The notes: generated by a model not told the origin, from the letters alone. A stretch of DNA of 64,000 bases from Toxoplasma gondii ME49 (GCF_000006565.2 NC_031479.1:4242289-4306288); one strand, 5' to 3'; counted from the stretch's first letter, positions 1 to 13,900 are shown. Numbers and translations are program-made.

Positions 1-1573
1 GACAGAAGTAGCGAGAGAAACGGTTTTTCGCTTATATATTCCGTTTGTTTCTACAGAACGTGTTCCGTGACACTTCCTGAAGCAGTGATGCTTCAATCTG
101 CGCAAATACCGTGACCCTTGAGGTTCAGGTGTGCCTCCGAACAGTCTGCTCATCACAGGGATGTGCCGTGTGGCAGTAGCTTTTCCATACTATCATACCA
201 CAATCTCCACATCAGATGTACTTTTAAGAGACGCGTTTGCAGGGTGGACAGACGAGGCACCGCGCAGCAGATAAGCAGTGAACGATCGAGAAACCGAACT
301 TGTCTTGATGCTCCAGCTGGCAGGATTCACAATTCATCCATGGTGCTAAACTGTGCTTGCACCCGTCAGGCCCAAACAGTTCTCTTCAACAGAGCTGCAG
401 GAAGCATGGAGTTTTCAGCAAGAACAATTCCGAATATGTCTCTTCGTTCCAATACAGGAAAAAACCTTGAACAGGCCCAGTTAACAATGCACGGAAGTTT
501 GATCTGCGCTGCACTTTGCAGTTTACGGAGCATTGCTCTTCACGCACCCGCAGGGAATTGTATTTACTCAGTGGCGATGTTTTTACGAGTCCTGGCCTCC
601 TTGGCGAAAGGGATGGCTGGACAGGAGAAGAAGACATGACGCCAAGAATGGCGTGTCTGCATACTGTGGCAGCGGGAACGCTAGATGCGCGATGTTCCTG
701 GTGATTCAGATGCAAGCGGCAAGCGCCGCTCCTTGCTATGTGCCAGAAAAAAGTTGGATCGCACCCCATGGCAGCCTTACACGATACTGGGAGAGGGGGC
801 GTGCAATTTCTGTTTATTCTGCAGTCGGCACGCGGTCGTAAGCAATCATGGCAGCAACTGCTTTTCCGCTTCGCCGTCCCGTACTATGCAGGGCAGGCCA
901 GTGGCCCTCCCCCGTCCTTTAAAGTATGCATCTGGTTGTGCTAAGGAGGAAAGGATCCATTATATGTCATAAGCATCGGATGATGAACAGTGTCTTCAAT
1001 GTTGTTCTGCACACTGATAATGCTATGAAGGATTTCCGGACACTACAGACACAAACAATTGCCAGCAGTCACGCCCGTTCGCATCGGTACATGCCTGAAC
1101 AGACACTGCAACCGCATGCAGCGTTACGATTCAGACTTGCGATCCGTTGTACCTGGACTGCACACACACTCTCTTGATGTTTTATCCACTTTTTAGTTTA
1201 TTGTTTGTTCTCCTATGCGTGCGAGCTCGCGGCATTCACGCAAGCAGACACACTACGGCGCTCCTGCTTCGTTAGGCACTGGTTCTTGTGACTGCATACT
1301 CGACGGAACTCTGACCCAACACGGTGTGGAGTGCGAGCTTCGTTCCAGAAAGCCACGACGAAGCTCGCTTTTGGCATCGCGCCGATGAAAATACTACTCT
1401 GTTCTCTGCTGGCTTTTTTCGGAACGGTGACCAGCCGTTCAATGCAGTCGTTGAGTGGGGGAGTTATAATCGGGAGCCAAGTCCTCGTGGTGGAGGCAAC
1501 GCAGACCCCGTCAGCATCCTACCAAGATTGAGGCCCTGTCGGGTGTTTCTTTGTGCGGTAGAAATGCGTCACG
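1..1573. other. left-edge intergenic / upstream region of TRAPPC2L-like gene
   Basis: I can support no gene here. Open frames exist on both strands but none shows a recognisable domain or joins by phase to another exon. Near the left end (about 24-43) lies an AT-rich element, CGCTTATATATTCCG, resembling the element at 16756-16772 upstream of SF3B2. Some of this stretch is presumably promoter and 5' UTR of the gene starting at 1574; part may belong to a gene left of the window. Confidence 0.5.
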
Positions 1574-4351
1574 ATGGCGGTCGCGTGCGTCTGCTTCATT
1601 GGAAAACAAGTGAGGAAGATGAGTAGAGGATTTGGACTAGCATTGCTGGATGTGAATGCGAATTTGTGCGCCGCTTTGCAACCCTTGCGAGCTTGGTAGT
1701 GGCGACAAGACAGCAAATAGATAGGCTGTTGAAGCTGACTGGGCTTTGAGTGAAGATTAGGGCCACGTGGCAAATTCTTTCCTTGAGTGTACAACAGAAA
1801 TTCAACTCGCCATAGTCACTGGAAATCACTTGCGACCACTGAATGCTCTGTTGTTTTTCGACGACGTCCACCGTGTCCTGTACTCGGCGGTTTCCTTTGA
1901 TTTATTGTCCCGTGCCTTGGGTATTTACAGAATGAACCGCTTTCTCTTCAGGTCTTCAATTCTGACGATGATCTCTCGATGCAGTTTGCCGCGTATGCAG
2001 CCCTGGACATTGTGGAAGAGAAGGGTAAGGATCTTGCGAAGCGGGTGACCTCGCCACGTTGCTGTCCCTAGGTGTAATGTGCCACAGCAGCCGGTCCAGA
2101 GCTTTTGGATTCTGATTTTCGTTATCTCGTCTCCAAGGCCAAGAAGAGAAGTGCTCGACTGTCGTGCACTCGGTCCTGTCAGCGGCCTGCCATGTTGAGT
2201 TTTGTTGAAGGGGTCGACGCTACGCGGTCAAGCGGATGCACAGGAAGAACAGCACTCTATCGTCGGATGTAATTCGCAATGGACTGTCACCGGCCTTAAC
2301 GCCGTTCTTCTGTGTCAGAGGTAGATGCAGGTTGTGAATTTGGTCGAGGCCGATTTTTATTTGCGTTTTTATTTTTGTTTCTTCTCTCCATTTTCTACCC
2401 TCAAGTCCAAGCGCAAGAATCACTCTCATCGCCGTACGGACCAACGGGAGGAGCCGTCTCATCCTTGCCTCCTTCATCTGCCGACTGCTACCTTGGCGTC
2501 ATCTGTCCCGCTCTCTGCCTCAATCGAGACTACCTTTTCCACGCTTACGTCTGCACTACGGGAGTGAAAATTCTTGTTGCCATCGAACAGAGAAACCATT
2601 ACCTTCAACACGACGTCCGGAATGTAAGATATTCCCTTCTGTCGATGCGTAGCGAATTCCACCCGTGTTTAACGTATCCTGACACCGATCTCTACGTTTC
2701 TGTTTGCTTCGCGTCTATCAGCCCTGTTCTACTTCATCACACAGACCGTGATGCTTTTATGCCTTTTTGCATTCGTGTGCTTGTCTGTGTATCGGTGTAC
2801 TTCTTCGTTGAGGGAGGTAGGCAAACGTCTGCGTGTAGATTGGCTCACAGAAAGTTCTTTCTTTTGGTGACACGCACAGGGAATCCTTACGGCCCACATC
2901 CTCGTGCAAACATCCTGCTAATGCGCTGGCAAGTGTTTGTTTCACGAATTCGTAGCCTGGCGTCTGGCCAGAACAAGGCAGCAGCCGCCCATGGTTTACG
3001 GGAATGTGCTGCGAATGACTTCACTGCCCTTTTGGTTGCGTCGGAAGTTCCGAAGCGCACGCGACTTCGATGACCATGGCATGACAGCGAGTGGTGCCTG
3101 TGAGAGACCATGGAAACTTGTGATACACAAAAGCGTGAGCAGCTTCGGTTTTGCTTCGCCGTAGGTGTAGTAAGTACTCCAGCGGGACGATGGTGTACAG
3201 CAATCATAAATAAGTTGGTTTTCTGTATCTCATATTCAGTGTCATAGGCACCGCAGTGTCTGTATTTACATGGATTGCTCTCAGGCACTGCTTTTGCCGC
3301 TTGTGTCTGTACGCCTGCAGCTATTTCGACGGCTTCATCGCCTTTACGCAGACACCATATGCAATCCGTTTCTTCTGGATACAATCGAGACGCCAGAGTT
3401 CCTCAGCGAACTGGGTAAGAAAACTTCCCTTTCCTCGACGATACAACGCACAGACCGTACGTACTTTTTTATATCTCGTTTCACTCACGCACTCAATTCG
3501 GGTGTGTATCGACCTCTTGGAAATACCCGGATGTCAGCCGGCATATGTTTGTTCATGATCAGTGATTTATCTGTCGAGCTGCTTGTCATTGTCCTGCGTC
3601 ACTTTCTTCACAATTGCGTGGCTATTGCTCGACTACTCGTGTCTTTGTGTATCTGCGCACATGCATGTGCTACTTATTTGCCAAGAAAATGGTGCATCGA
3701 AACTCCAGCTGGCACTCATCTCTGCCGTGCGACCGGACGTGAGGCACGCGGTTCTCGATAGCACACGTTTATTTTCTACGGAATGGGTATATCGGGTGTA
3801 TATACACCCTACCGAACTTCTGACTGGGTCTGGAGGAGGCGCTCTGAAACTACAATGCAGAACGCAAAATCGTTTGCTGCTGGCAGCGCTGTCCCGCCAC
3901 TGAAAGAGTTTTTGAAGATCCCGCGCTTCTGTCACGGACACCGAAGGCAAACTGGGATAGCTGTGTTATTACTCGCATGTGCTCTCGTTAAAATCCGCAT
4001 TTGGAAATTGGGCGTTTTTCATCGTGCGTTTTGGTGCGTGTCCCTCCTCAGATGCGATAGTCGAGTTCTACGGTAAAAAGTTGGAGGGTGGAGGTCACTG
4101 AGGACAGTAGCCCGCATCGATGCTTCACGGGGCTTTCGAAGGATTTTGTGCTTTACTTTTTCCCGTCTCATGAACTGGTTTCCCGTTTTCGTTGCTTGCG
4201 AAGTCTTCTTAATCCTACGTTTATTTCGTCCGATTTGCACTTCCTGTCCAGGTTTCGGTAGTTGTTTCGGTTTCTACAGAATGAAAGAAAAGTGTTTCTG
4301 TGTTTGTTCGCTCTTCCAGCGACTCTGTTACCTCGGCCGTTCTCGTGGTAA
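1574..4351 (+). CDS. TRAPPC2L: TRAPPC2L-like subunit of the TRAPP vesicle-tethering complex
   Basis: This is a longin-fold TRAPP subunit, expected to act in tethering and Rab GEF function at the ER-Golgi/Golgi. Exons are 1574-1609, 1931-2024, 2406-2623, 3321-3414 and, tentatively, 4320-4351. The predicted protein has about 157 residues (human about 140). It begins MAVACVCFIGKQ, like human MAVCIAVIAKEN. Exon 2 carries MQFAAYAALDIVEEK, matching the (Y/F)xxHTSLDVVDEK segment. Exon 3 has YLGVICPALCLNRDY, matching YLGLLYPTEDYKVY, and exon 4 has LFRRLHRLYADTICNPF, matching MFRKLHNSYTDVMCNPF. An insertion of about 14 residues precedes YLGV. All donors and acceptors are GT-AG and phases agree (0,1,0,1). 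The last exon, giving ATLLPRPFSW then a stop, rests only on an acceptor after CTCTTCCAG and a plausible length. Identity is firm; the 3' end is not. Confidence 0.8.
3794..3809. repeat. 16-bp perfect palindrome of the GGTGTA-N2-TACACC family
   Basis: GGGTGTATATACACCC reads identically on both strands. It lies in the tentative last intron or 3' region of the TRAPPC2L-like gene. The same arms recur with CG in the centre at 14263, 21778 and 23081. Confidence 0.6.
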
Positions 4352-5596
4352 ATCTACAGGAACATACCAATACAGACACGTCAGCACGACAAAAGTGGAA
4401 ACTTTTCCACGTTTCTGCCGCTAGGTACCTACCGGCACAGACGTTTGAGGAGCCGGTGTCAGCCTTCGCTTCGTAGATTTCTTCGGTTGTTGCGCAAAGA
4501 AAGCATGCGGACCGCCCTCCCAGACACCTGAATGAAACCGCTTATCTCCTAGCACCAGCCAAGCCTCTTTCGGCCATTCCATAAAACAACGCTAACACAG
4601 TATCGCTTCACCGTTTTAGGCCGACAGATGAAGCAGCTTTTGCAAATTTGCATATGAAGTTGAAAAGGGAGGAAGAGCGTTTAGCGAGTCTGCTGGTTTA
4701 AATGTGCCATGGTGTTCAGATCACTTCCACAACCCCTTGAAACAGCCACTGTGGTCCTCCAGTGTGGAGACGGGTGTCCAAGCTGAAGGCGCTTTTCCTC
4801 CTTTTTAGTACGAACTGCCAGACAGCTCACTGACGCAGCTTTCCCTCGGAACAACAAGATCCGGTGGACGGTCTAGCGAGTTGTCTCGCCTATGGACTTC
4901 CCACATCTTCAACACCCTTTCCACTCTTTTTTCTAAAGGTGAAGGTGCGCGAACTTGTCAGCTCTGGCCTCCGCGCTGTCTGCACATGCACTGCAGAGAC
5001 GGAACTGAAGCACAAACAGGGACGCACGCCTCACAGAAGGCGGCGAATCTACCCGCGAAATGAACCAGGTGTGCGTTTGCTGAAGCGCATCGAAAACAAG
5101 CGCGATTTCTGTTCTATGCACACATGATTTGAGTTGAAAACCCTACCCGCGAACCGTTGGACATTCTGGATGCGCTCTGTCTAAAATTCCTACAAGGCTG
5201 CAGCCGTGCAAAACAAGAATGAAGCAGCGTGGCGCACAGAACATGGAGTGCGATAGACCGGGGAATTGAGGTTTGAAAAGGGTTCTCCCGATCGCCAGAG
5301 AAAACGAGAAAGCCTCTCCACTGAACAGAAAAGAGGGGCGGCATCGTCATGCATGCGAGAGTTGAGGGTTTCTCCAAGAGCGGCTAAGCAACAGAAGATT
5401 CCGACAGAAGTATACCAACACAAAGCGTCAGCAAAGAAGCTTTTATCCGGCTACTAAGCGGGTCGCTTTTATTAATCCGACTCACGGCACTGGGAGACAA
5501 GAGCACCATATATGTCTGCCGTGCGAAAGAAGGCACGCCAAGGCTACGCTTCAACAGACTCCAGCGCTGCGGTCAACCTTGTGGTTTCCTCCTACG

Positions 5597-5633
<37 letters not shown>

Positions 5634-5775
5634 GCATGTGCATGTTTAGATGTGTACGCGCATGCGTATAGAAGAAAGCAACTCCGTATCTGAGTCGTGT
5701 AGGGTTTGTATACTATCCTTAGAGGGTAGGGGAAGCTCCTGAGGGACTGGTTGCGTTGTCCGAGAACCTGAAGCT
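4352..5775. other. convergent 3' intergenic region, TRAPPC2L-like / ALG8
   Basis: No coding exon is recognisable on either strand. It lies between two converging genes and probably holds both 3' UTRs. A (TA)15 array is at 5601-5630. Confidence 0.5.
5601..5630. repeat. (TA)15 microsatellite
   Basis: Uninterrupted TA dinucleotide run about 145 bp downstream of the ALG8 stop codon. Confidence 0.9.
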
Positions 5776-8700
5776 TCAAAAACGCACCAGAGTAGAGAGC
5801 AAGTAGACATGGAGAGCGACGAAGAGGTGGAGGAGGCCGATGGCGGAAGAACAGACAAGAAGTAACAGGGGGAGAAACTCGAAGCGTGCGGCGAGTGCAT
5901 GAGTCGCAAACATGACACGATAGGGAAAAGGGATATCGAGGTGCCATTGCCGAAGGATGGAGTGGAGAGCCGGCTTGGTCTCCGCGTTCCAGAATTGCTC
6001 CTCGATCGACTCCTCGGCCTCTCCAGTTTCTTGGCTGTTCTGTCTCCCCTGCTCGGTTTGTTGTTTTGCGTCTCTCGCCGCGTTGTTTTTGACTTCTCCG
6101 TGAGATGAAGAAGGAAAAATTGCGGGCGAACCCACGACTGCAGCCAGGAGGCTCCTTGCATATCGTCTTTGTTTCTGCTCCTCCTCCTTGGTTGTACTGT
6201 GGAAGTGGAGAAGCAGCGACAAAGCCCGAAGACTCGCGAGCGTTGGCCCGGACAGCGGCACCTCTTCGACTGATCTTAAAGCTGCGTTTCCGTGGACAGC
6301 ACTGGAGCCCAAAGCGACGGCGGAAGGCGAAAGAGAGAGCGGAGACACGTCCTCCGCAGGAGACAGTGCTGAGACCGCCGTCGGCGCTGGTGTTTCCGCT
6401 GCCTGCGCGGCCACCCGCGAGGTTTCGGCTTTGTAGAGCTTCAGAAGAAGCAGATTGGGTACGAAGTCAGATTGAAGCGTGTATAGCAGACAGACCGCGG
6501 AGAGCGAAAGGACGAGAAACAATAAGTAAAATCTGAGAAACTTTCGCACAGAAGCCGGACGGAGCCCCGGAGACAGTGCGTCCACACACTGCGCTTCCAG
6601 AGACTCAAGGAAAGCGGGGAAGGAGCCGCAGGACCGAGGGGAGGAGGGAGAACAATAAGGTGAAGAAGAATAACAAGACTCAGAAGAAGAGGAAGACATG
6701 AGAAAGTCTTGGGGTTCCTGTTGGTATGGGCAGGAGGGAGATAACGACGGCGCAGGTGAAGTCTGGACAGAGCAGACGCCCCGGCCGCGCCGTTTGCGCT
6801 TCTTGTCGTCGATCGCGAGAAAGACACAGAGCCCCTCGAGCAACGTACAGAAGAGAAAGAGAGTGAGTTTCAGCAGCGTCTCTGGATCGAAGGCAAACGC
6901 ACAACAGAAAAACGCACATGCGGGAATAGTTCGAAAGAAAGGTGTGAACGCGCAGGACGAGAGACGCAGTTGAATGCCTGTCTCCTCCACGTTCCCTCCG
7001 TCGCCACGGTAGCTGTGTCATACGGGTTTCTTTGACGGTGACCCTCGTAGGGGCGCACACAGCGGCAGGAGACTGCATGTGGTTTACAGTGGTTACGAGC
7101 GCCCGCCAAAAGCGACGTTTTAGAGGCAGAGAAGCATCCAAAACTGAAGCGTATCTGGATTCGAATGTCGCCCCAAAAGCTCCATACCAACGAAACGGGG
7201 GCCGAGGAGAACGAGGAAGCTTTCGTCAAGCGAAAAAAAGCAATCTCTAAAAAGAGCGACACGCTACGCGAGACAGCGTCTGACGGGAGTGGAAAGGACG
7301 ATGTCCCACACATACCAAGAGAAACGAAAGACGGCAAAGGTCACATAAGGAGATGACACAATGCCATGTCTTGGAGAGACCAGAGACTGCTAGTCGCAAA
7401 CAGAAAGACAAGCGATAGTGCAGCATGTCAGATTTCAGACTGAAGGAGGAAAGGCGAGGTGCAGAGCGAAGCGTCGCTCTGAACCTTCGGCAAATGTAGA
7501 GAGAAGATTGTCAGTGGGTTCGACAAGCTCTTACATGACTTGCCTTTGCATGAAGTCGAAGCTGCACAGTTCACTGGTAAATTCGCAGCCAGCGAGCTCT
7601 GCACACCCCCGCAGAGAACAAACAGAGAGGAGCCAAGCAGAGGCCGAGGACAGAGAGAACCGCGACCGGAGACTCACCGTGGGGACGAGGGAGAAGCGGG
7701 AGGATAGCGAGGTTGCCCAGGAAGTTCACGAGAAAAGAGGAAACGAGCAGAATGCTGTCTTGGAGGGTCCATGCCGCAACGCTGAGGCGAGAAAAGACAC
7801 GCGAACTCCGAGGCTCGTTCCATGCGAGCGAGGGAAGGAGAAAGGCATACACAAGACAGGCAACAGAATACGAACAGGGCGACAGACACGAAGTCTCTGA
7901 AACGGGAGACCCTCTACAATCGAACAAGTGCTGTGCTGTCTGAGAACACCAGGCAGGCGCAAAGAGCAAGTGATTTTTACGATGAAAGAGACGGAGAAAA
8001 AAGAGAGCGAAACAAGAGAGAAAAAAAGCGCGACACCAAAGGAGACAGAGAACAGCAGGAAAAGCAAATCACTGGGGAAGTGGGAGACCACGAGAGAGAT
8101 ACAGAAGTGAAAACGTGACAAGGATGAAACATGAAGAGAGAAACGATGTGCAGACGGCAAGATCCAAAGCGAGAAAGAGACCAGCAGAGACTCGGAACGA
8201 AGAACAGGAGAACACAATCGATCGCGTTTCTGGACTGCTGCCCTATCTTGCTTTGTCGGCTCCATGCTGCACCCATGTCTTCTCTCTAAGCCATCGTGAA
8301 TGCCAAGCGAATACTCAAATTCACCACTGTTAGCTGTGTAGCATCTTGCGCAGTGCTGACAGGCATTTCATTCCCCTCTGCCACCCGATCTTACCTGAGA
8401 GGAACAGAGACTACCAAAATTGCCTTTTCGTGGACATGCCAACCGGTGGCGAAGCAGACGGAAGCGCCAAGCGCAACGTACACGGGGAAAAGTTTCCTCG
8501 ACGGAAACTTCCAAATTGAGACGAGGAGGGGCTAGAGAGACAGCGGAAAGTGCGAGGGGAGTTCGACAACAGCCAGGAGGGTTCTTAAGCTTGACACTGG
8601 TCCTTTGATTGAATGGAGATCGACCGAATGTGTTGGTTAAAACAAAGATATGTAAAGACCAGTCTTCTCTAGCACTTCTCTCCACTTCTCGCCCAAGTCC

Positions 8701-8929
8701 GAAACGAGAAGGAAAACCGTTCGAAAACACACACATGCTAAGTCAGGAAGGGGAGGTCCAAAACCACTAGGGAGCCGACAACCACCGCTGACCCACTGTC
8801 ACGTCAACAGGCCATCCCTATGCAACAAACAGCCCATGCATCAACGACGCCGATCACATGACTAGGCGATCCAATATACACATAAATATATGCAATATAC
8901 AAATATATCTATCTTATACATATATATAC

Positions 8930-8962
<33 letters not shown>

Positions 8963-11900
8963 CTCTGAATAAAAATATAACGTACATATATGTATTTGTA
9001 TATGTTAGAACATATAAAAGTAGATATGTATAGACACAAATGTAGATACGTGTCGATGGAGCATATACAAGAAGCTGATGCTATGTCCTCACCGTGTACA
9101 GGAGAATCGTGACGAATCCCGCAGTGAGGGGCGAAATGTTCGGCAAGACGTGGAAAGAAGTCACCGTCGCTGGGGCTGACGCAGCAGCGAGAAAGGGGGG
9201 CATTTGAGAGAGTTCAACACGCACGATGGTCTGCTCTCTGACACACGAGCTCGCAGCTGTTTGCGTTGAAACCAAACCATTTTAAGTTCCTTGAGTTCGT
9301 GGATAGCGTTGTCAGGTGTAAGTCGCTTGCTTTCCTCTCGGCATGTTCTCCCTCCAAGAGAGCGGAGAAACAACGAAAAGACTTGCAGGGTATACACGTG
9401 TGTTTACCAAGGAGTGAAGCGTTTCGGACCAGGCAAAAAGAATTCCAACCTGGTCTTGAAAAAGGGTCCGCCGATCGAACACCGGACGTCCAGCACTTCA
9501 CCAGCACGCGCGGATCGGCACTCATCTGCAGGCACCGTAACTACTGGTTTTGAGAGCACTGTCGAGTCTCTCTTTTCCTCCTTGCATGCGCTTCACTGCT
9601 TTCACCGAAACCGCTCACGCACCTGCTTCGGCAAGGGGCGTGGAGAACCGCCAGCCAAGGAGGCGCCCAGCTGAGAAGTAAAGCACATGCAGAGTGCAAA
9701 GGGAACTGTCGCTCTCGGGGAGTGACCCGAGGCACCGCCCCAGTGGGGAGAGACGCCGTACGCGACGAGACAAAGGGGAAGAAAACGAGAGGAGGTCTCG
9801 CCCTAGGTTTGGGCGGAAGTTAGCACATGAGAAACGAAGGATCGAATCAGGATTAAAAAGTCGACTGCGCGAGCAGGGCAGCGAACGGAAAGCCGAGCAA
9901 CTTGGGCACACCAACGCGACTCATTCTAGATGAGAAAATCAGATACAAAAGATCCACCGTCCTCTTCTGGCTTCCCCCTATCCGCGCACTTCGGTTCTTC
10001 ATCCGAGACACGTTAGCGGCTCCCTCGTCTCTACACTTCTAAGTTGCCTGCCTTTCGCCTTGAGGTCTCATATTTTTTCTCATATTATATGAAACTTCTG
10101 ATATTCCAAAGGACTTGACATGGGGTTTCGGAACGAGATTCCTATACAGGTTCCACCTCTTCCCGCTTCCGTTTGGTTTCTGAATACTTCGTTGCCTTCG
10201 TTGTCGGCCGCGATAAATCCGCTCCTTGTTGTGACTCTGCACTCTACACGCCATTTCCAATTTCACTGGACCCCTTGCTTCCTTCTCACCAAGAAGGAGA
10301 ACGCGATCTGTCGCTGCGTAGAGCGCCCAGAGACACGCGGCCCACTGCGTATGCAGCAAACCGCGGCCAAAGGGGAACAGCCGCCCAGACATTGCCTTCA
10401 TCTGGCCTGACGCGAAACCCAAAAACGGAAGACAAGGATCCCCCCAGTGAATTCGAGGAAAGAGGAGGACACAGATATGAAGAGTAAGACAGACGCAGGA
10501 GGAGAAAGAAGTAGGCACGGAAGAGAAACAGACGCAGAGATGCAACGCAGAGAGAGAACGAGAAGAGACACACACAGAAAGAGAGAACAACAGAGAGAGC
10601 ATTTGGGAAGTCTGACAGCAGCGGTGGCTCGTGAACTGGAGCCTTCCAGATTGTCCCGGAGGACTCAATCCAGGCGGAGCGAACCTATCGATTCTTGCTC
10701 TCGAGATCGACGTGTGTGCGTGACTTCGTTGGCATTTACTGAGTTGCGTGCACACACGAGGCACCAGCCACAAACGCCTCGGGTTTCAGGGCGAGAGCTC
10801 TGACAACCTCTCATCAAGCACCGGCGCTTTTGCTCCTTCTGCAGAGCTTTCGATTTTTGATCTTCTGATTCGGTGGCACCTCTTGGCGCTGACTTAGTTG
10901 ACATCGCACCTGAGGTGAACTACAACGATTGCAGATGCAGGTGTTCGAGAAAAACGCTTCAGTTGAGATGCCACAAACATCCAGTCCACGACCTCTCCAC
11001 CTATCTGCTGCCCGGCCCGAACGCGTACAAACAGACGTACAGATGTATGGGCAGATCGCTGTGTCTCGCCCTCTCTCCTTTTCTCCCTTTCTGTCCCTAT
11101 CGCTCTCTGCATCTCTTTCTCCAATTCCTTCTATCCGCCTATCGCCCTCTCACCCATCTCTCTATCGCTCTCGACCACAAGCTATATCCACCTCACTCTC
11201 CCTTTCTCCCGCTCGCTATTTACAGATTTCTGCGGCATTCCCTCCGTCTCTTTCCTGCTCCCTTTGCTCGTACCTGTGGCGATAAAGGGAGCAAGAACCG
11301 CGAGAACGAAAGCGACGAGAAGGAAGCCGAGACGAAGAACACGCCTGGTCCAGAGAGAGAGTCCGGATGAGCGGGTGACAGCCGGACCGGCTCGCTGGTT
11401 GAGCCTGTGAAATGGGCGGCGAGAGACAGATCTGCAGTCTCGTCTTCCCTCCTTTTTTCTCCCTTCTGAAGGACTCTCCGTCTCCTCAGAGCCCGGGTCA
11501 AGCTCCCGCGGCCGCAGCCAGCTGAGGAGAAACACAACGTAGACGGGAGCCTGAAGCGACCGGACAGAAGCAAGACACAGACGGCAGAGGAGTGGAGACT
11601 CAGTACGAAACCGAAGAAGACGAGGAGTGGCTACGCGTCATGAAGCACAAAATAGGCATGGAAAAGGCACAAAACCAGGTAGAAAAAGAAGAGACGAAAA
11701 GACAACACCTACACCTGGAGGGAGAGGTGCACACAGGGAAAATGGGTCCAGAAGGAAGCCAGCGGGAGAAGTACTTCGACGCACTTCGCACCACGGGAGG
11801 AGTCAGGAAATAGACGAAAGCACTGCAGAGAGAGGAAGAGGCGACATGCGAACTCGATCTCCACTTCAAGTCCTGAGGCAGAAGCTAGGCGGACCGTCTC

Positions 11901-13869
11901 GTTCTCTAGGTCGTCAAAAACGAACTTACAACGTAAAGAAAAATGTGTTTGAGAAGCAAGGCACACGTGAAAAGAACGCTGCCTCTGTAGAACCGACCCT
12001 GGAGAGAAGAAACGCAAGAATCGCGTATCGAGTTGCATATACAAACACTGAATCGTGACGGCAGGCAGTAGAGCACCTCAGACACTCAACTGAACAGCGA
12101 CGGAATGAGGTTTTGCGCGTTTCGACGTGGTTGCAAGCCAGAGACATGACGCCTGTTCAGGTGTAGGATCGTGCCTCTCAGTTTTCGAGATCCCGAAACT
12201 CTCCCTGAGGCGAGGAGCGTTTCTTCGCCTCCTCCCTCTGCCGCTTTCTCTGTGTTTGTGTCCGTCGTTCTTTGGCCCACGGAACATGAACCTTCGAACT
12301 TGTGCCTACTGATTTTCATTTCTCCGTGACCGCACCTCTTTATCTCTCCACGCAGACATCTCAGTCTCTTATCAATCACGCTGTCTCTCTTTCCATCTAA
12401 ACCACTAGGAGACGCCTACGAGAAAGAGCGGCCTTCTTTCTCTGTGCATCCAACCACGTATCTCCGTATTTAACCCGTACCTCTCTACCTACATATCTTT
12501 CCCTGGTTCGAGAACACCAACTATATATATATATATATGTAAACATACAAATAGGTATACAAGTATATAGATAAATGTACAAATATAGATACTTATCTAC
12601 ATATGGATATGTGTATCCATCTGCGTATCGCGGGCGACTGCGTATATCCGTGTTGCTTTCCATCTTGACACTGCGTTAGGATTTACGAACAGTTTGTGCT
12701 TCCCTCTGGGAATGGACTCAATAACCTCGCTGTCTTTCTTTCTGGAGGACTTGCCACGGTTACTGGGCTCTTCTCTCTGCATGTTTGCGAGGACACAGGC
12801 GAGCGCAGCAGAGAGAAACTCACCGTCTGGACATCCGCGATGGAGAGCAGAAGGACGCCCAGAAGAAATCCGTTGTACTGAAAGTGGATGTCTGCGCGCC
12901 AGAGAGGAGATGCACGACAGCAAGAAAAACGGAAGGCGTCCAGCGGTACATTCGGTCTTGAGCGCACAGAGAGGATCACCCGCTTATCTCGCCTGCGCAC
13001 GAAAACGGGCCGCTCTTCTTCGAATTCGCGTGACGTCAGACTCGCCCGGTTCGTTTCTTGGTATTCGTTCCTTCGCTTCGTTTCCCATTCACGCACCGCT
13101 CCACCGTTGCCGTTCTCTCGTCGCAAAACTGCTGAGAGAGAGGAAGAAGCGGGACGAGGCGGGCGGCGAGTGACGTCAGTCCTCAGCAGCAGCGCAGCAG
13201 TAGGAAAGGAAGGATAGATAAAACACAAGACGAAAAGACAGGAGAGACGGACTGGAGCGACCCTCGTTACAAACGAAAAGCATAACCTACGGTCGACGAT
13301 GAGGAGTCCGGCATTGAACAACACAAGAAGAAGAGCGACACTTGACCAGCCGCCGCCGTCGCCTTCTCTGTACTTTCTCTCGTCTTCGCTGTCCTCTCCC
13401 CGCCTCGCTTCTCCACTGTCCCCTCCCCGCCTCGCTTCTTCGCTGTCCTCTCCCCGCCTCGCTTCTTCGCTGCTGCGAGAACCTCTGGCGCGTCTCTCTC
13501 TCTGCAGCTGAAGTGTCTCAGCAACTTGACACATTCTGGAGACATTCGAGGCGAAAGACAAAAGGCAGAAAGCAAAATATGCGAATCAGTACGTACAACC
13601 GAACATCCCAATGCTCGTGACGGACAACAGAAAAGGCAACGCATATACGGTTTCTTACAAAAATTGCAGTTAGATGGTGCAATGCAGTAGAACGAGTGTG
13701 ACCAGGAGACCGGGAGCAATGTACATGCACAGACATACGAATCCTACAAACACGCTCAGAAAAAAATGCCACATTCCTCTCCCGCATGTGTGCCGAAAGA
13801 CATTCATACGAAAGACGATAGAGGCTATGCAAACCTGTAGGCACGAAGAGATGAAAGTATCTATATATG

Positions 13870-13900
<31 letters not shown>

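Noticed and set aside
11709..11840. Candidate ALG8 exon with hydrophobic SFWTHFPCVHL
   Set aside because: It lacks the family KHIxLY motif. The exon at 11998-11930 (LLLKHIFLYV) fits motif, length and phase instead.
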